A stretch of 16,473 nucleotides of DNA from CALDTK01 sp041744755 (GCA_041744755.1 JBGTKC010000103.1:1-16473), one strand, 5' to 3'; positions 1-7,301 are shown, counted from the first letter of the stretch. Made by a program: numbers and translations. The notes: a model not told the origin generated them from the sequence alone.

Positions 1-120
1 CAACCAATCAACCAATCAACCAATCAACCAATCAACCAATCAACCAATCAACCAATCAACCAATCAACCAATCAACCAATCAACCAATCAACCAATCAAC
101 CAATCAACCAATCAACCAAT
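1..120. repeat. Perfect (CAACCAAT)15 octanucleotide tandem repeat
   Basis: Fifteen uninterrupted copies of the 8-bp unit CAACCAAT fill the first 120 bases without a single mismatch. The array probably continues beyond the left edge. It ends 6 nt from the stop codon of the minus-strand arginine decarboxylase, so it lies in that gene's 3' flank. Because 8 is not a multiple of 3, every plus-strand frame reads the same eight-residue cycle (QPINQSTN) without a stop. On the minus strand each frame meets TGA once per 24 nt. The unit is not self-complementary, so no hairpin is expected. Its function is unknown; slippage-prone copy number is an inference. Confidence 0.97.
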
Positions 121-126
121 TTCACC

Positions 127-1524
127 CTAATAACCCAACAAATCCAGCATCTGCTCACTGCTCTGCTCCGGCGCGTCCAGCCAGTCGCGCTGCGTCCCAT
201 CGGCGTCCCTGTCCACGAGCACGCGCTGCATGGCGGGGATGAGGCAGTGCTTGATCCCTCCGTAGCCCGAGAGCGCATCCTGGTACGCGCCCGTGTGAAA
301 GAAGCCCAGCCGCAGCCGCTTCTTCGTGATGTCGAACTTCGGTAGGTACACCTGGCCCCCGTGGCTCTCGGCGTTGTAGAAGTCGGAGTTGTCGCAGGTC
401 AGGCCGCCAATGTTGACGCGGACCGGCGGACCGTCCCAGTGCTCGATCGGCAGGAGGATAAAGCGCTCCGAGATGCCCCAGGTATCCGGCAGCGAAGTCA
501 TGAGGCTGTTGTCGACCATGTACCAGAGCTCAGAGTCGTTCTGCTGCTTCTGGCCGATCACCTCGAAAAGGGTAGCGCCCGATTCACCGACGGTGTACTT
601 ACCGAACTCGCTGTAGAGGTCCGGCTCCTTAACGCCCTCGCGCTTGCAGGTGTCCTGCACCTGCCGGACGACCTCCCGGATGAGGTAAGAGTAGTCGAAC
701 TGGTCCCCGAGGCCATTGCGGATCGGCAGGCCGCCGCCAATGTTGAGCGCCGTCAGCGTCGGACAGCTTTTGCGCAGCTGTGCGTAGGCCCGCACGGCCT
801 TGCGGAGTTCGTTCCAGTAATAGCTCGTATCCTGGATGCCGGTATCCACGAAAAAGTGGAGCATCTTGAGCTCGAAGCGCTCGTCAGAGGCAATGTTCTC
901 GTTGTAGAACTTCACCACGCTCGCCGCGCGGATCCCAAGGCGCGAGGTGTAGAACTCGAACTTCGGCTCCTCCTCGGTGGCGAGGCGGATGCCGATGTTC
1001 ATCTTGGTGTCCGGTGAGAGATTGTCTTGGTAGTACTCCAGCTCGGTCGGGTTGTCGATCACCGGGAGGCTGTTGAAGCCGTCATTAACAAGCCCAATGA
1101 TGCGGTCGAGGTAGCGTTTGGGTTTGTACCCGTTGTGGATCAGTAGTAGGGCCTTGTCGATGCGTTGCTTCTGGTGTAGCCTGCGGATCAGGTCGACATC
1201 GTAGGCGGAGCTCGTCTCCAGCAGCGCACCGGCCGCCAGCACCTCGCGCATGACGAAGTGGAAATGACTCGCCTTCGTGCAGTAGGCGAAGTGGTACTTG
1301 CCCTCGTACTTCAGGCTCCGGATCGAGTCCCGGAAGTAGGTCCGCGCCTCCTGGATCTTGTGTTTAATACTCGGGAGGTAGTACACCCGCAAAGGCGATC
1401 CGTATTTCTCCAGCAGTGCCACGAGGTCGATGCCGTGGAAGTGTAGCCGTTTCTCCTCGAGTGTTAGGTTGTCGGTCGGGAAGTAGAAAGTCTGGTCTAT
1501 CAGATCGTAGTACGAATTGTTCAT
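127..1524 (-). CDS. speA: Biosynthetic arginine decarboxylase-like PLP enzyme (fold type III)
   Basis: This 465-residue protein belongs to the alanine-racemase-fold PLP decarboxylases and most resembles the short arginine decarboxylase of Bacteroidota, which would convert arginine to agmatine for polyamine synthesis in the cytoplasm. Visible landmarks are the probable PLP lysine K84 in YCTKASHFHF, HNGYKPKRY (130-138), the phosphate-binding glycine loop NIGGGLPI (261-268), SEFGKYTVGESG (305-316), the CDNSD segment with C377-D378 that supplies catalytic residues from the partner subunit, and GAYQ (412-415). It lacks the extra domains of the roughly 660-residue E. coli SpeA. The start is ATG; no Shine-Dalgarno is visible. 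The FGE-like gene lies 79 nt upstream on the same strand, with an inverted repeat between them. Substrate is assigned by family resemblance; another basic amino-acid decarboxylase is possible. Confidence 0.82.
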   Translation of the reverse strand: MNNSYYDLIDQTFYFPTDNLTLEEKRLHFHGIDLVALLEKYGSPLRVYYLPSIKHKIQEARTYFRDSIRSLKYEGKYHFAYCTKASHFHFVMREVLAAGALLETSSAYDVDLIRRLHQKQRIDKALLLIHNGYKPKRYLDRIIGLVNDGFNSLPVIDNPTELEYYQDNLSPDTKMNIGIRLATEEEPKFEFYTSRLGIRAASVVKFYNENIASDERFELKMLHFFVDTGIQDTSYYWNELRKAVRAYAQLRKSCPTLTALNIGGGLPIRNGLGDQFDYSYLIREVVRQVQDTCKREGVKEPDLYSEFGKYTVGESGATLFEVIGQKQQNDSELWYMVDNSLMTSLPDTWGISERFILLPIEHWDGPPVRVNIGGLTCDNSDFYNAESHGGQVYLPKFDITKKRLRLGFFHTGAYQDALSGYGGIKHCLIPAMQRVLVDRDADGTQRDWLDAPEQSSEQMLDLLGY

Positions 1525-1553
1525 CGACGGGCGGGTACGGGTGGGGTCACCAC

Positions 1554-1598
1554 GAACGCCGGAGCTGGCGTGCGTGTGCGGCGCAAATGTCGGCGTTC
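1554..1598 (-). promoter_or_regulatory. Inverted repeat between the FGE-like gene and arginine decarboxylase
   Basis: GAACGCCG (1554-1561) and CGGCGTTC (1591-1598) form a perfect 8-bp inverted repeat around a 29-nt centre. A competing 5-bp hairpin, ACGCC/GGCGT around a 6-nt loop (1556-1571), uses part of the same arm. The centre also holds, on the minus strand, GACATTTG, one mismatch from the -7 consensus TAnnTTTG. The element could act as a terminator for the upstream gene, a leader structure of the decarboxylase, or an operator. No T-tract follows, so a simple intrinsic terminator is not convincing. Confidence 0.4.
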
Positions 1599-1603
1599 AA
1601 GCC

Positions 1604-2434
1604 CTACCCTTTATCACAGACGCATCTAAATCCGGTATGAAAGAGCCCGGTCTCGGCGGAATTGTGCGACGAGCCCGTGACGAGGTAGCCGTGGCACCAG
1701 CCCGGTTCGCACAGGAAGCTCCCGCCTTTCGAAAGGTGGTGCGTGTCATCCCCCGGTACCCGCACCCCATCGACCGTGTCCTGCACCCACTCCCACACGT
1801 TGCCGGCCATATCGCTCAAACCGCTCGGGTGGAGGCCATACGCGCCCACCGGGGACGTAAACGCATAACCGTCTTCGACGCGCTGCACCACCGGGAATAT
1901 CCCCTGCCAGACGTTGGCGTAGTAGGTGCCGGAGGCATTCTTGATGCTATCACCCCAGGGGTACTGTGCGGTACCTGCCGGCTGGTGCGTACGGGCGGCG
2001 GCCTCCCATTCGGCCGCTGTCGGCAATCGCTTGCGATAGTATTTGCAATAGGCTTCAGCGTCGTAGTAGCTGACTTGCGTGACGGGGTGATCAGGGGGGG
2101 CGTCGCCACCGGTTTTGCCGAAAGGCTGTCGCCAAAACGCGCCGGGAACCAGCGCCCAACCCTGCGCTTTGATGTCGAAGACGCCGGAGTTGCCGAAGGT
2201 CTCCGCCTGGGTCACGTAGTGATTAGCTTCGACGAAGGCGGCGAATTGCGCGACCGTTACCGGGGTTTGATCGAATCGTAAAGTGTCGACCCCGACGGTG
2301 ATCGGGATTTGCACGAGGGTTGATGGATGCGCCGCGGCCAAGGGTTTCGGTCCGGGTTGCATCGCCGGCTCATCGACCGCGGTGCCGTGACAAGCGACCA
2401 CGATCAGGGCCAGGACCGGGAGACACGTCTTCAC
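1604..2434 (-). CDS. Formylglycine-generating-enzyme (SUMF1/FGE) family lipoprotein
   Basis: This 276-residue protein has a lipoprotein signal ending at C15 (LIVVAC), then an FGE-sulfatase fold. The PVTVAQFAAFVE segment (58-69), HPVTQVSYYDAEAYC (116-130), RLPTAAEWEAAAR (136-148), GNVWEW (211-216) and GFRC (268-271) are family hallmarks. The key segment GGSFLCEPGWC places cysteines at 242 and 247, the spacing of the two copper-binding catalytic cysteines of human SUMF1 (C336, C341). Most bacterial paralogs with this fold lack them. The usual N-terminal G-x-F-x-MGS motif is degenerate. It may oxidise a Cys to formylglycine in exported sulfatases, but no sulfatase is in the window. The start is GTG: an in-frame TAG lies upstream and no other start codon intervenes. 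TAGTTTTG sits 5 nt before it. Confidence 0.85.
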   Translation of the reverse strand: MKTCLPVLALIVVACHGTAVDEPAMQPGPKPLAAAHPSTLVQIPITVGVDTLRFDQTPVTVAQFAAFVEANHYVTQAETFGNSGVFDIKAQGWALVPGAFWRQPFGKTGGDAPPDHPVTQVSYYDAEAYCKYYRKRLPTAAEWEAAARTHQPAGTAQYPWGDSIKNASGTYYANVWQGIFPVVQRVEDGYAFTSPVGAYGLHPSGLSDMAGNVWEWVQDTVDGVRVPGDDTHHLSKGGSFLCEPGWCHGYLVTGSSHNSAETGLFHTGFRCVCDKG

Positions 2435-2439
2435 CTCCG

Positions 2440-2447
2440 CAAAACTA
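2440..2447 (-). promoter_or_regulatory. TAGTTTTG -7 element of the FGE-like gene
   Basis: On the minus strand this is an exact match to the Bacteroidota -7 consensus TAnnTTTG. Only five bases (CGGAG) separate it from the GTG start, which places the expected transcription start on or next to the start codon. I see no TTG -33 element at the usual distance. Confidence 0.5.
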
Positions 2448-2551
2448 GCGAACGGCTATGCGGACGGCGGTTCGTGTTACGGGGGTGTTATTTGTATACG
2501 AACTGTTGAAAATGCTTGCCCGTCGCCGGGGCGAGTAGTAATTGGCCGCTG

Positions 2552-2558
2552 TACTTTG
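2552..2558 (+). promoter_or_regulatory. TACTTTG -7-like element before ykuK-like gene
   Basis: TACTTTG resembles TAnnTTTG with one spacer base missing, and ends 5 nt before the ATG of the YkuK-family gene. No clear -33 TTG is seen. This is weak alone, but it repeats a placement seen at other genes here. Confidence 0.35.
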
Positions 2559-2563
2559 TACCC

Positions 2564-3055
2564 ATGAAAAGCCTCATCGACATGCGGTGGCGCCGGCTCA
2601 ACGGCGCCACCATCGACGGAAACCTCCTCGACGCTATCGAGGCTGCCATCGTGCGTGAGCGAGCGGCCGGTAATAAGCTCAAAGTCTGCATTGGGACCGA
2701 TTCGCAGAAACGCGGCGAGATTGTGGAGTTCGCCACGGTGATCGTGTTCGTGCGGGAGAAGAAGGGTGGGTTCATGTTCATCGCCAACTACAATCAGCCG
2801 GCCAACATGAGCATCAAGGAGCGCATGATCACTGAGGTCGGACGCTCCGTGGAGATCGCCTATAAGATGTGCGACCTCCTGGACCGCTATGAAGTCGAGC
2901 TTGAGGTCCATGCCGACATCAATACCGACCCGAGCTTCAAGAGCAACAAAGCCCTGGCGGATGCAATGGGCTACATCTTGGGTATGGGCTTCGTGTTTAA
3001 GGCCAAGCCGGATGCCTACGCAAGTTCGTACTGCGCGGACAAGGTGGTGAGGTAA
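2564..3055 (+). CDS. YkuK-family (DUF458) RNase H-like protein
   Basis: This 163-residue cytoplasmic protein matches the YkuK/DUF458 family, which adopts an RNase H-like fold; its cellular role is not established. Visible signatures are VCIGTDSQKRGEIVEFATVI (41-60), with acidic D46 in the first strand, the acidic ITEVGRSVEIAY helix (89-100, E91), VEVHADIN-like LEVHADINTD (113-122, D118) and the C-terminal KPDAYASSYCADKV (148-161, D150). These acids could form a metal-binding site, as in other RNase H folds; that is inferred. I chose the ATG at 2564 because the only longer form uses a TTG at 2516 and adds residues not typical of the family. The stop lies 6 nt from the convergent lipoprotein stop. 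Confidence 0.83.
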   Translation: MKSLIDMRWRRLNGATIDGNLLDAIEAAIVRERAAGNKLKVCIGTDSQKRGEIVEFATVIVFVREKKGGFMFIANYNQPANMSIKERMITEVGRSVEIAYKMCDLLDRYEVELEVHADINTDPSFKSNKALADAMGYILGMGFVFKAKPDAYASSYCADKVVR

Positions 3056-3061
3056 AGCTTT

Positions 3062-4303
3062 CTACTCTAATAAGTTTTTGTTGGTACCCATGCCGTAGCG
3101 AAGCGGCACCATCACTCGACTCCCTACCGGGACTCCTCCGTGCACCGCCGCCGACCATTCTTGCCGCAAGATGACGCCTGCCATGAGTTGACGTAGGCGA
3201 TTGCAGGCAGGCGTCGAGCATGGCTGTCCGTCGGACATCACGACTATGCTGCCCGGGGCTACCTCACCGCGGGCGTCGAGTTCGAACCGGAAAGCGTCGA
3301 CGCGATCTAGGGCAATCGAGCGCCGCACGCGAGGATCGTTGATGATTACGTCGAATTGCGCTGCGAAAGCTTCGCTGCTACACGCCGCCACGTCCTCTGC
3401 GTTGCCGCAGTCGGCGCCGAGTCGCGGGGCGCTGTCGGAGAGTTTGCTGTCGGAGGCCTTCGCCGTCGTGCGTGCGCTGTTCCAGGAGATCAGGGGCGTA
3501 AATTCGAGCTGCGTCGGTTGGTAGTGGACGAAGTTTTGAGCCCCCACTTTCGGGTACAGTTTGGTTTTCGTGTTGAGGTAGCTGGCCGCCGCCACGTCCG
3601 ACATCGCGGGTGAGTACAGGCTAATGACATTGTTGTCGTCCTGCATCGCCGCTACCGGCGCGTTTCGCGGACCGTCACTATTGCTAACGCGATCATCACC
3701 GTAAAAGCGACCGACGTAAGCGCCCGCGTCACCGTCTGGAGCGAGCACCGGCAGATTCGTAGCCAGGTCAGCGTCCACATACTCTTTCAAGTCTCCTAGC
3801 GTCACCCTCGGGTTCTCAATATTGTGGCTCGGACTCATTTCGTTGTTGCCGTAAGGACGATCGGCTCCATTTTCCGCACCTGTGCCAGGAATGACGTCCC
3901 CGAGCCTGGACCGAGAAGATTCCGCTGGCCTTGCGGCGGCCTGGCCCGGTTGGCCAGCTGTACCGTCCGCGAGCGGCGCGTTCGGGGTTACCGGATCGTT
4001 GACATCGCGATTCTGTCGGCCACCGAAATTGATGTTGTCCTCCGTGCCGCCCACTGTCGCGTCGTAGACATCGGAGTCTTCGTCCTCGGTTCCCGTATAG
4101 CTATTGACCCCACCCACGGTGGTAGTCGTGAGGTCGTCCTCGAGGATGTCCCGCTCCACGAAGCCGCCGTCGTTGCCCGGCTGCCTTGCTTCGTCCTGCG
4201 GGATTAATGCGGCCTCCTCGTTGTTTTGTGGGGTACCACAGGCGACGGCGAGCAGTCCGAAAGCGGCGAAAGCGAGGGGTTTGGTGAGACGTGGGGTCGT
4301 CAT
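3062..4303 (-). CDS. Acidic lipoprotein with TonB-C-like C-terminal domain
   Basis: This 413-residue protein starts with a lipoprotein signal (C22 in LLAVACG). A long low-complexity, Asp/Glu/Gly/Asn-rich segment follows (about 23-165), including two related stretches, TTVGGVNSYTGTEDE (61-75) and ATVGGTEDN (82-90). A middle region (about 166-325) has no fold I recognise. The end (about 335-404) reads like a TonB C-terminal domain: VDAFRFELDARGEVAPGSIV, a helix, EWSAAVHGGVPVGSRV, then a closing VPLRYGM strand. Four cysteines (299, 308, 362, 367) may form disulfides. Unlike true TonB it has no N-terminal membrane anchor other than the lipid, and no proline-rich energy-transducing linker. Its function is unknown. 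It is divergent from the asparaginase gene. Confidence 0.8.
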   Translation of the reverse strand: MTTPRLTKPLAFAAFGLLAVACGTPQNNEEAALIPQDEARQPGNDGGFVERDILEDDLTTTTVGGVNSYTGTEDEDSDVYDATVGGTEDNINFGGRQNRDVNDPVTPNAPLADGTAGQPGQAAARPAESSRSRLGDVIPGTGAENGADRPYGNNEMSPSHNIENPRVTLGDLKEYVDADLATNLPVLAPDGDAGAYVGRFYGDDRVSNSDGPRNAPVAAMQDDNNVISLYSPAMSDVAAASYLNTKTKLYPKVGAQNFVHYQPTQLEFTPLISWNSARTTAKASDSKLSDSAPRLGADCGNAEDVAACSSEAFAAQFDVIINDPRVRRSIALDRVDAFRFELDARGEVAPGSIVVMSDGQPCSTPACNRLRQLMAGVILRQEWSAAVHGGVPVGSRVMVPLRYGMGTNKNLLE

Positions 4304-4327
4304 GTCGGCGGGTTTGATCTACCGGCA

Positions 4328-4335
4328 CAAAGCTA
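4328..4335 (-). promoter_or_regulatory. TAGCTTTG -7 element of the TonB-C lipoprotein gene
   Basis: This is an exact TAnnTTTG match on the minus strand, 24 nt before the ATG at 4303, giving a short normal leader. It is the clearest leadered promoter candidate in the window. No confident -33 TTG is seen. Confidence 0.5.
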
Positions 4336-4360
4336 TGGCGCGCCGGTTTTGTTCAGGGAC

Positions 4361-4368
4361 TACTTTCG
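4361..4368 (+). promoter_or_regulatory. TACTTTCG -7-like element before the asparaginase gene
   Basis: One mismatch from TAnnTTTG, ending 8 nt before the ATG at 4377, within the 73-bp divergent region shared with the lipoprotein gene. A -33 element is not evident. Confidence 0.35.
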
Positions 4369-4376
4369 CGCCGCGC

Positions 4377-4883
4377 ATGATCCAAATCTTCATCACCGGC
4401 GGCACTTTCGACAAGGAGTACGACTACATTCACGGCACGCTGATCTTCGACGAGACCCACGTCAATGAGATGTTGGACCGTGGGCGCTGCACCGCCGAAT
4501 ACCACGTCCGCACCTTGATGATGATCGACAGCCTCGAGATGACCGAGGCCGACCGCCAGATCATCGCCCACAACATCACCCGTAGCGACAGCCCCCACGT
4601 CGTGGTTACGCACGGATCGGATACCATGGTCGAGACCGCCACCTACCTGGCCTCGCGCCTGCCGGAGGGCAAGACCGTCGTGCTCACTGGGGCCATGATC
4701 CCGTACGCTTTCGGGAGCTCCTCGGATGGATTTTTTAACTTGGGTTCGGCCCTGAGCTTTGTGCAGGTTTTGCCGACAGGCGTATACGTGGTCATGAACG
4801 GGCGCTACTTCCGCTGGGACGGCGTGCGCAAGAACCGGAAGACCGGCTTCTTCGAAGCGCTAGAACCACAAACAGAGCACTGA
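4377..4883 (+). CDS. Single-domain asparaginase-family protein
   Basis: This 168-residue protein is only the N-terminal catalytic domain of the L-asparaginase family, about half the usual length (about 330). It has the first nucleophile motif ITGGTFDK (T10), the second triad region THGSDTM (78-84), GAMIPYAFGSSSDGFFNL (105-122) and a candidate catalytic lysine within VRKNRKTGFFE (150-160). In the second motif, Ser81 stands where type II enzymes usually have Thr (HGTDT). The C-terminal domain that completes the active site of classical enzymes is absent, so asparagine hydrolysis is unproven. Single-domain homologs exist in bacteria, so this is probably not a broken gene. I chose ATG 4377 because family members begin near this strand; in-frame ATGs upstream, such as 4335, only add a non-conserved tail. 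TGATG couples it to the next gene. Confidence 0.82.
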   Translation: MIQIFITGGTFDKEYDYIHGTLIFDETHVNEMLDRGRCTAEYHVRTLMMIDSLEMTEADRQIIAHNITRSDSPHVVVTHGSDTMVETATYLASRLPEGKTVVLTGAMIPYAFGSSSDGFFNLGSALSFVQVLPTGVYVVMNGRYFRWDGVRKNRKTGFFEALEPQTEH

Positions 4884-5893
4884 TGCCACTCATCGACAGC
4901 GCGTACCCCGGACCGCCCGCCTGGCAGCGCGGCGGCCACGTCCAGACCGTGTGGCCGAACGTCATGCGACGTGTTGACCCGGTGGCCTTCCGCCGCGAGC
5001 GCCTCGAGCTGGCGGACGGCGACTTTCTCGACCTCGACTTCTGCTACCCCGAGAACACCGCAGGGCTCCTCGTCGTCGGGCACGGCCTCGAGGGCAGCGC
5101 CGACCGCCCTTACGTGCGGGGTATGGCGCGCTACTTCGCCGAGCGCGGCTGGCAGATCTGCGCGATCAACTTCCGTTCGTGCTCCGGGCAGCTCAACCGA
5201 CTCAGGCGGATGTACCACCACGGCGACTTCCCCGACCTGCATGCCGTCGTGCGGCACCTGCGACAGCGGCACGACGGTGCGATGGCGTACGTGGGCTTCA
5301 GTATGGGCGGCAACATCGGCCTTAATTACGCCTCGCGAATGCCGGCGGAGGCCGCGCTAAACCTCGATGCCGTGGTGACCTACAGCTCGCCGCTTTACCT
5401 CGGGGACAGTATTACGGCCCTCGAGAATCCCCTCGGCCGGGTCTACTCCCGCCGCTTCTGGAAGGCGCTCGCCGCCAAGCTCGAACGCAAATCGGCGGTC
5501 CACGATATCGCCGGCCTAGATGTCCTCGCCCGGGTGCACGACTGGGATGCCTTCGACAGGACCTTTTCGCTCCCGCTGCACGACTACCCCGCGGACGCCG
5601 TCCCGCAGGACTTCTACCGCGACGTGAGCCCGATCGACCACCTGGCCAATATCCAGGTCCCCACCCTGATCGTGCAGGCGCTCAATGACCCTATGCTCGC
5701 TGGCCTCTGCTACGAGACGGCTTTCGCCAAAACGAACCACGCCGTGACCCTGGAACACCCCGCCGAAGGTGGCCACGTCGGCTTCGCGCTAGCGGGGCAG
5801 GATCACACCTATGCAGAGTCGCGGACGTATGAATACATAATTGATCACATGTCGGTCGTCGGCGGGAACCGCAGGGATATCAACAAAAGGTAA
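4883..5893 (+). CDS. YheT-family alpha/beta hydrolase
   Basis: This 336-residue protein belongs to the YheT/ABHD1-3 (UPF0017) group of alpha/beta hydrolases, probable esterases or lipases of unknown substrate. Family marks are the N-terminal GGHVQTVWP (17-25), the oxyanion motif HGLEGS (67-72), the NFRSCSGQLNR segment (96-106), nucleophile elbow GFSMGGN with Ser140, acid D269 in LNDPML, and His298 in GGHVGF. The catalytic triad is thus complete. No signal peptide is visible, so it is expected in the cytoplasm. Its ATG overlaps the asparaginase stop as TGATG, indicating a two-gene operon with translational coupling. The last dozen residues are probably a disordered tail. Confidence 0.88.
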   Translation: MPLIDSAYPGPPAWQRGGHVQTVWPNVMRRVDPVAFRRERLELADGDFLDLDFCYPENTAGLLVVGHGLEGSADRPYVRGMARYFAERGWQICAINFRSCSGQLNRLRRMYHHGDFPDLHAVVRHLRQRHDGAMAYVGFSMGGNIGLNYASRMPAEAALNLDAVVTYSSPLYLGDSITALENPLGRVYSRRFWKALAAKLERKSAVHDIAGLDVLARVHDWDAFDRTFSLPLHDYPADAVPQDFYRDVSPIDHLANIQVPTLIVQALNDPMLAGLCYETAFAKTNHAVTLEHPAEGGHVGFALAGQDHTYAESRTYEYIIDHMSVVGGNRRDINKR

Positions 5894-5976
5894 CCGAAAT
5901 CGAGCGCCGTGGCGCAGCAGTTAGATAAATTTCCCCTCTGGGGCCTCGGCAAATCGAGTTCTATCACTGCAGCTTA
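5894..5976. other. Convergent 3' intergenic region with small hairpins
   Basis: These 83 bases separate the converging yheT-like and namZ-like genes. They hold GCGCC-gt-GGCGC (5904-5915), CCCC-tct-GGGG (5933-5943; on the minus strand followed by AAATTT) and a direct repeat AAATCGAG (5897-5904, 5951-5958). The hairpins could end transcription from either side, but neither has a classic T-tract. Confidence 0.4.
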
Positions 5977-7287
5977 TTACAGCCGCTCGTAAAGCAGATA
6001 CTTCTCCCGCATCGCCACGTAGCGCTCTAGCTCGGCTCGGTAGCTTTCGCGAAAACTCGTCACACTCTCCCCGCTCACGAACCACCTCCGCACGCGGTCC
6101 GACCCCGCCAACGCGTCAAAGTGATCATCGCGATTGATGAAGGGCTTCACGTCGGTACGCTCGGCTATCTCACGAAGGAGAGCCCAGTCGATCGTGATGG
6201 GCGGCGCCAGCGCCGAGGCCGGGTCCCGTCGCAAGTCCCTCCCGTAGCACTTCTCGCCTTTCAGCGGCGCGTACAGTGCGCCTGGGGTCGACTCCGGAGT
6301 AAAGCTGAAATCTCGCGGACTGTACCTCGGGTGCCCTACCACCTCAAACGGAAAGTCCGTGCCGCGACCGACACTCGCCACCGTCCCCTCGAAAAAGCAG
6401 AGGGTGGGGTAGAGGTAGATGCTGTTTTGTGTAGGCAAATTTGGGGATGGTTTTAGCGGAAGCTCGTAAGCCTGACCGACCTCGTAATCCCTGACCGGCA
6501 CCACCGTAAGCGCGACCTCGCGGCCGCCGGTGAGCCAGCCCTCGCCGTTGATCATCCCCGCCAGCTCGCCGACGGTCAAGCCGTGCGCCACCGGTACTTC
6601 GTGCATCCCGACGAAACTCCGGTACCTCGGGTCGAGGATCGGTCCGTCGACGAGGGAGCCATTTGGATTAGGTCTGTCGAGGATCACGACGCGCTTGCCG
6701 AACTCCGCGGCGGCCTCCATGACGTAGTGCATCGTCGAGACGTAGGTATAGAAGCGCACGCCCACATCTTGAATATCGAAAACCATTACGTCGACGTCCC
6801 TGAGCATGTCGGCGGTTGGTTTCTTGGTCTTGCCGTAGAGGGAGATGATCGGGAGTCCAGTCTCGGGGTCGACCTGATTCGCGACCTTCTCCCCGTCGCT
6901 CGCCATGCCGCGGAAGCCGTGCTCCGGAGCGAACACCTTGACGAGCCTAACCCCGCTGGCCAGCAGCCGGTCGGCGAGGTGCTGCCCGCCGGAGGTCGAG
7001 GTATGGTTGAAGACCCCCGCAACGCGCGCCGTACCGAGCGACGCTAAGACCTCCGCCCACTGCTCAGCCCCGACCTGAGACTCCGCGACTGCGGCTCGCA
7101 CACCGCCAGATCCGTCCGGGCGCACTCCCGCGCCGGTCTGCTGCGCGCCGCCCGGACGGGACAGGGTGTCTATAGCCACCACCGCAACCCCTCCCAAGGA
7201 CGGTGTATTTCGGTCTGCCTTGGTCTGCACATTGCCACAAGCCGCGGCGAGCGCAACCGCGAAAACCACAATTCCTTTTAAGTTCAC
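5977..7287 (-). CDS. namZ: NamZ/YbbC-family (DUF1343) exo-beta-N-acetylmuramidase lipoprotein
   Basis: From the GTG at 7287 this is a 436-residue protein with a clean lipoprotein signal (MNLKG, hydrophobic stretch, C17), a Gly/Ala-rich linker (to about 70), then a full DUF1343 domain. Hallmarks are FAPEHGFRG (119-127), DPETGLPIISLYGKTKKP (140-157), DIQDVGVRFYTYVSTMHY (171-188), LDRPNPNG (203-210), KPSPNLP (279-285), FEGT (299-302) and GRGTDFPFE (308-316). Characterised members (B. subtilis NamZ/YbbC) release terminal MurNAc from peptidoglycan chains. A role in cell-wall turnover at the outer membrane or in the periplasm is inferred. The open frame extends 15 codons further to another GTG (7332), but that would bury the signal peptide. 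TAGTTTTC lies 6 nt before the chosen start. Confidence 0.88.
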   Translation of the reverse strand: MNLKGIVVFAVALAAACGNVQTKADRNTPSLGGVAVVAIDTLSRPGGAQQTGAGVRPDGSGGVRAAVAESQVGAEQWAEVLASLGTARVAGVFNHTSTSGGQHLADRLLASGVRLVKVFAPEHGFRGMASDGEKVANQVDPETGLPIISLYGKTKKPTADMLRDVDVMVFDIQDVGVRFYTYVSTMHYVMEAAAEFGKRVVILDRPNPNGSLVDGPILDPRYRSFVGMHEVPVAHGLTVGELAGMINGEGWLTGGREVALTVVPVRDYEVGQAYELPLKPSPNLPTQNSIYLYPTLCFFEGTVASVGRGTDFPFEVVGHPRYSPRDFSFTPESTPGALYAPLKGEKCYGRDLRRDPASALAPPITIDWALLREIAERTDVKPFINRDDHFDALAGSDRVRRWFVSGESVTSFRESYRAELERYVAMREKYLLYERL

Positions 7288-7293
7288 GCCGTG

Positions 7294-7301
7294 GAAAACT
7301 A
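7294..7301 (-). promoter_or_regulatory. TAGTTTTC -7-like element before namZ
   Basis: Minus-strand sequence with one mismatch to TAnnTTTG, ending 6 nt before GTG 7287. It supports that start over the longer frame, because the upstream GTG (7332) would precede the promoter. No clear -33 element. Confidence 0.4.

Noticed and set aside
2516..2563. Upstream TTG start extending the YkuK-family protein by 16 residues
   Set aside because: The extension crosses the -7-like element and does not look like the family's N-terminus; ATG 2564 is better placed.
5897..5958. AAATCGAG direct repeats as possible attachment-site ends
   Set aside because: Only 8 bp, 46 bp apart, with no integrase or mobile gene nearby.
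5903..5971. tRNA-like sequence between yheT-like and namZ-like genes (TGGCGCAGCAGTTAGA resembling an A box, ATCGAGTTC resembling a T loop)
   Set aside because: I tried to fold it as a tRNA: acceptor arms pair at only three of seven positions, and neither the D stem nor the T stem forms. At most a decayed relic; more likely chance.
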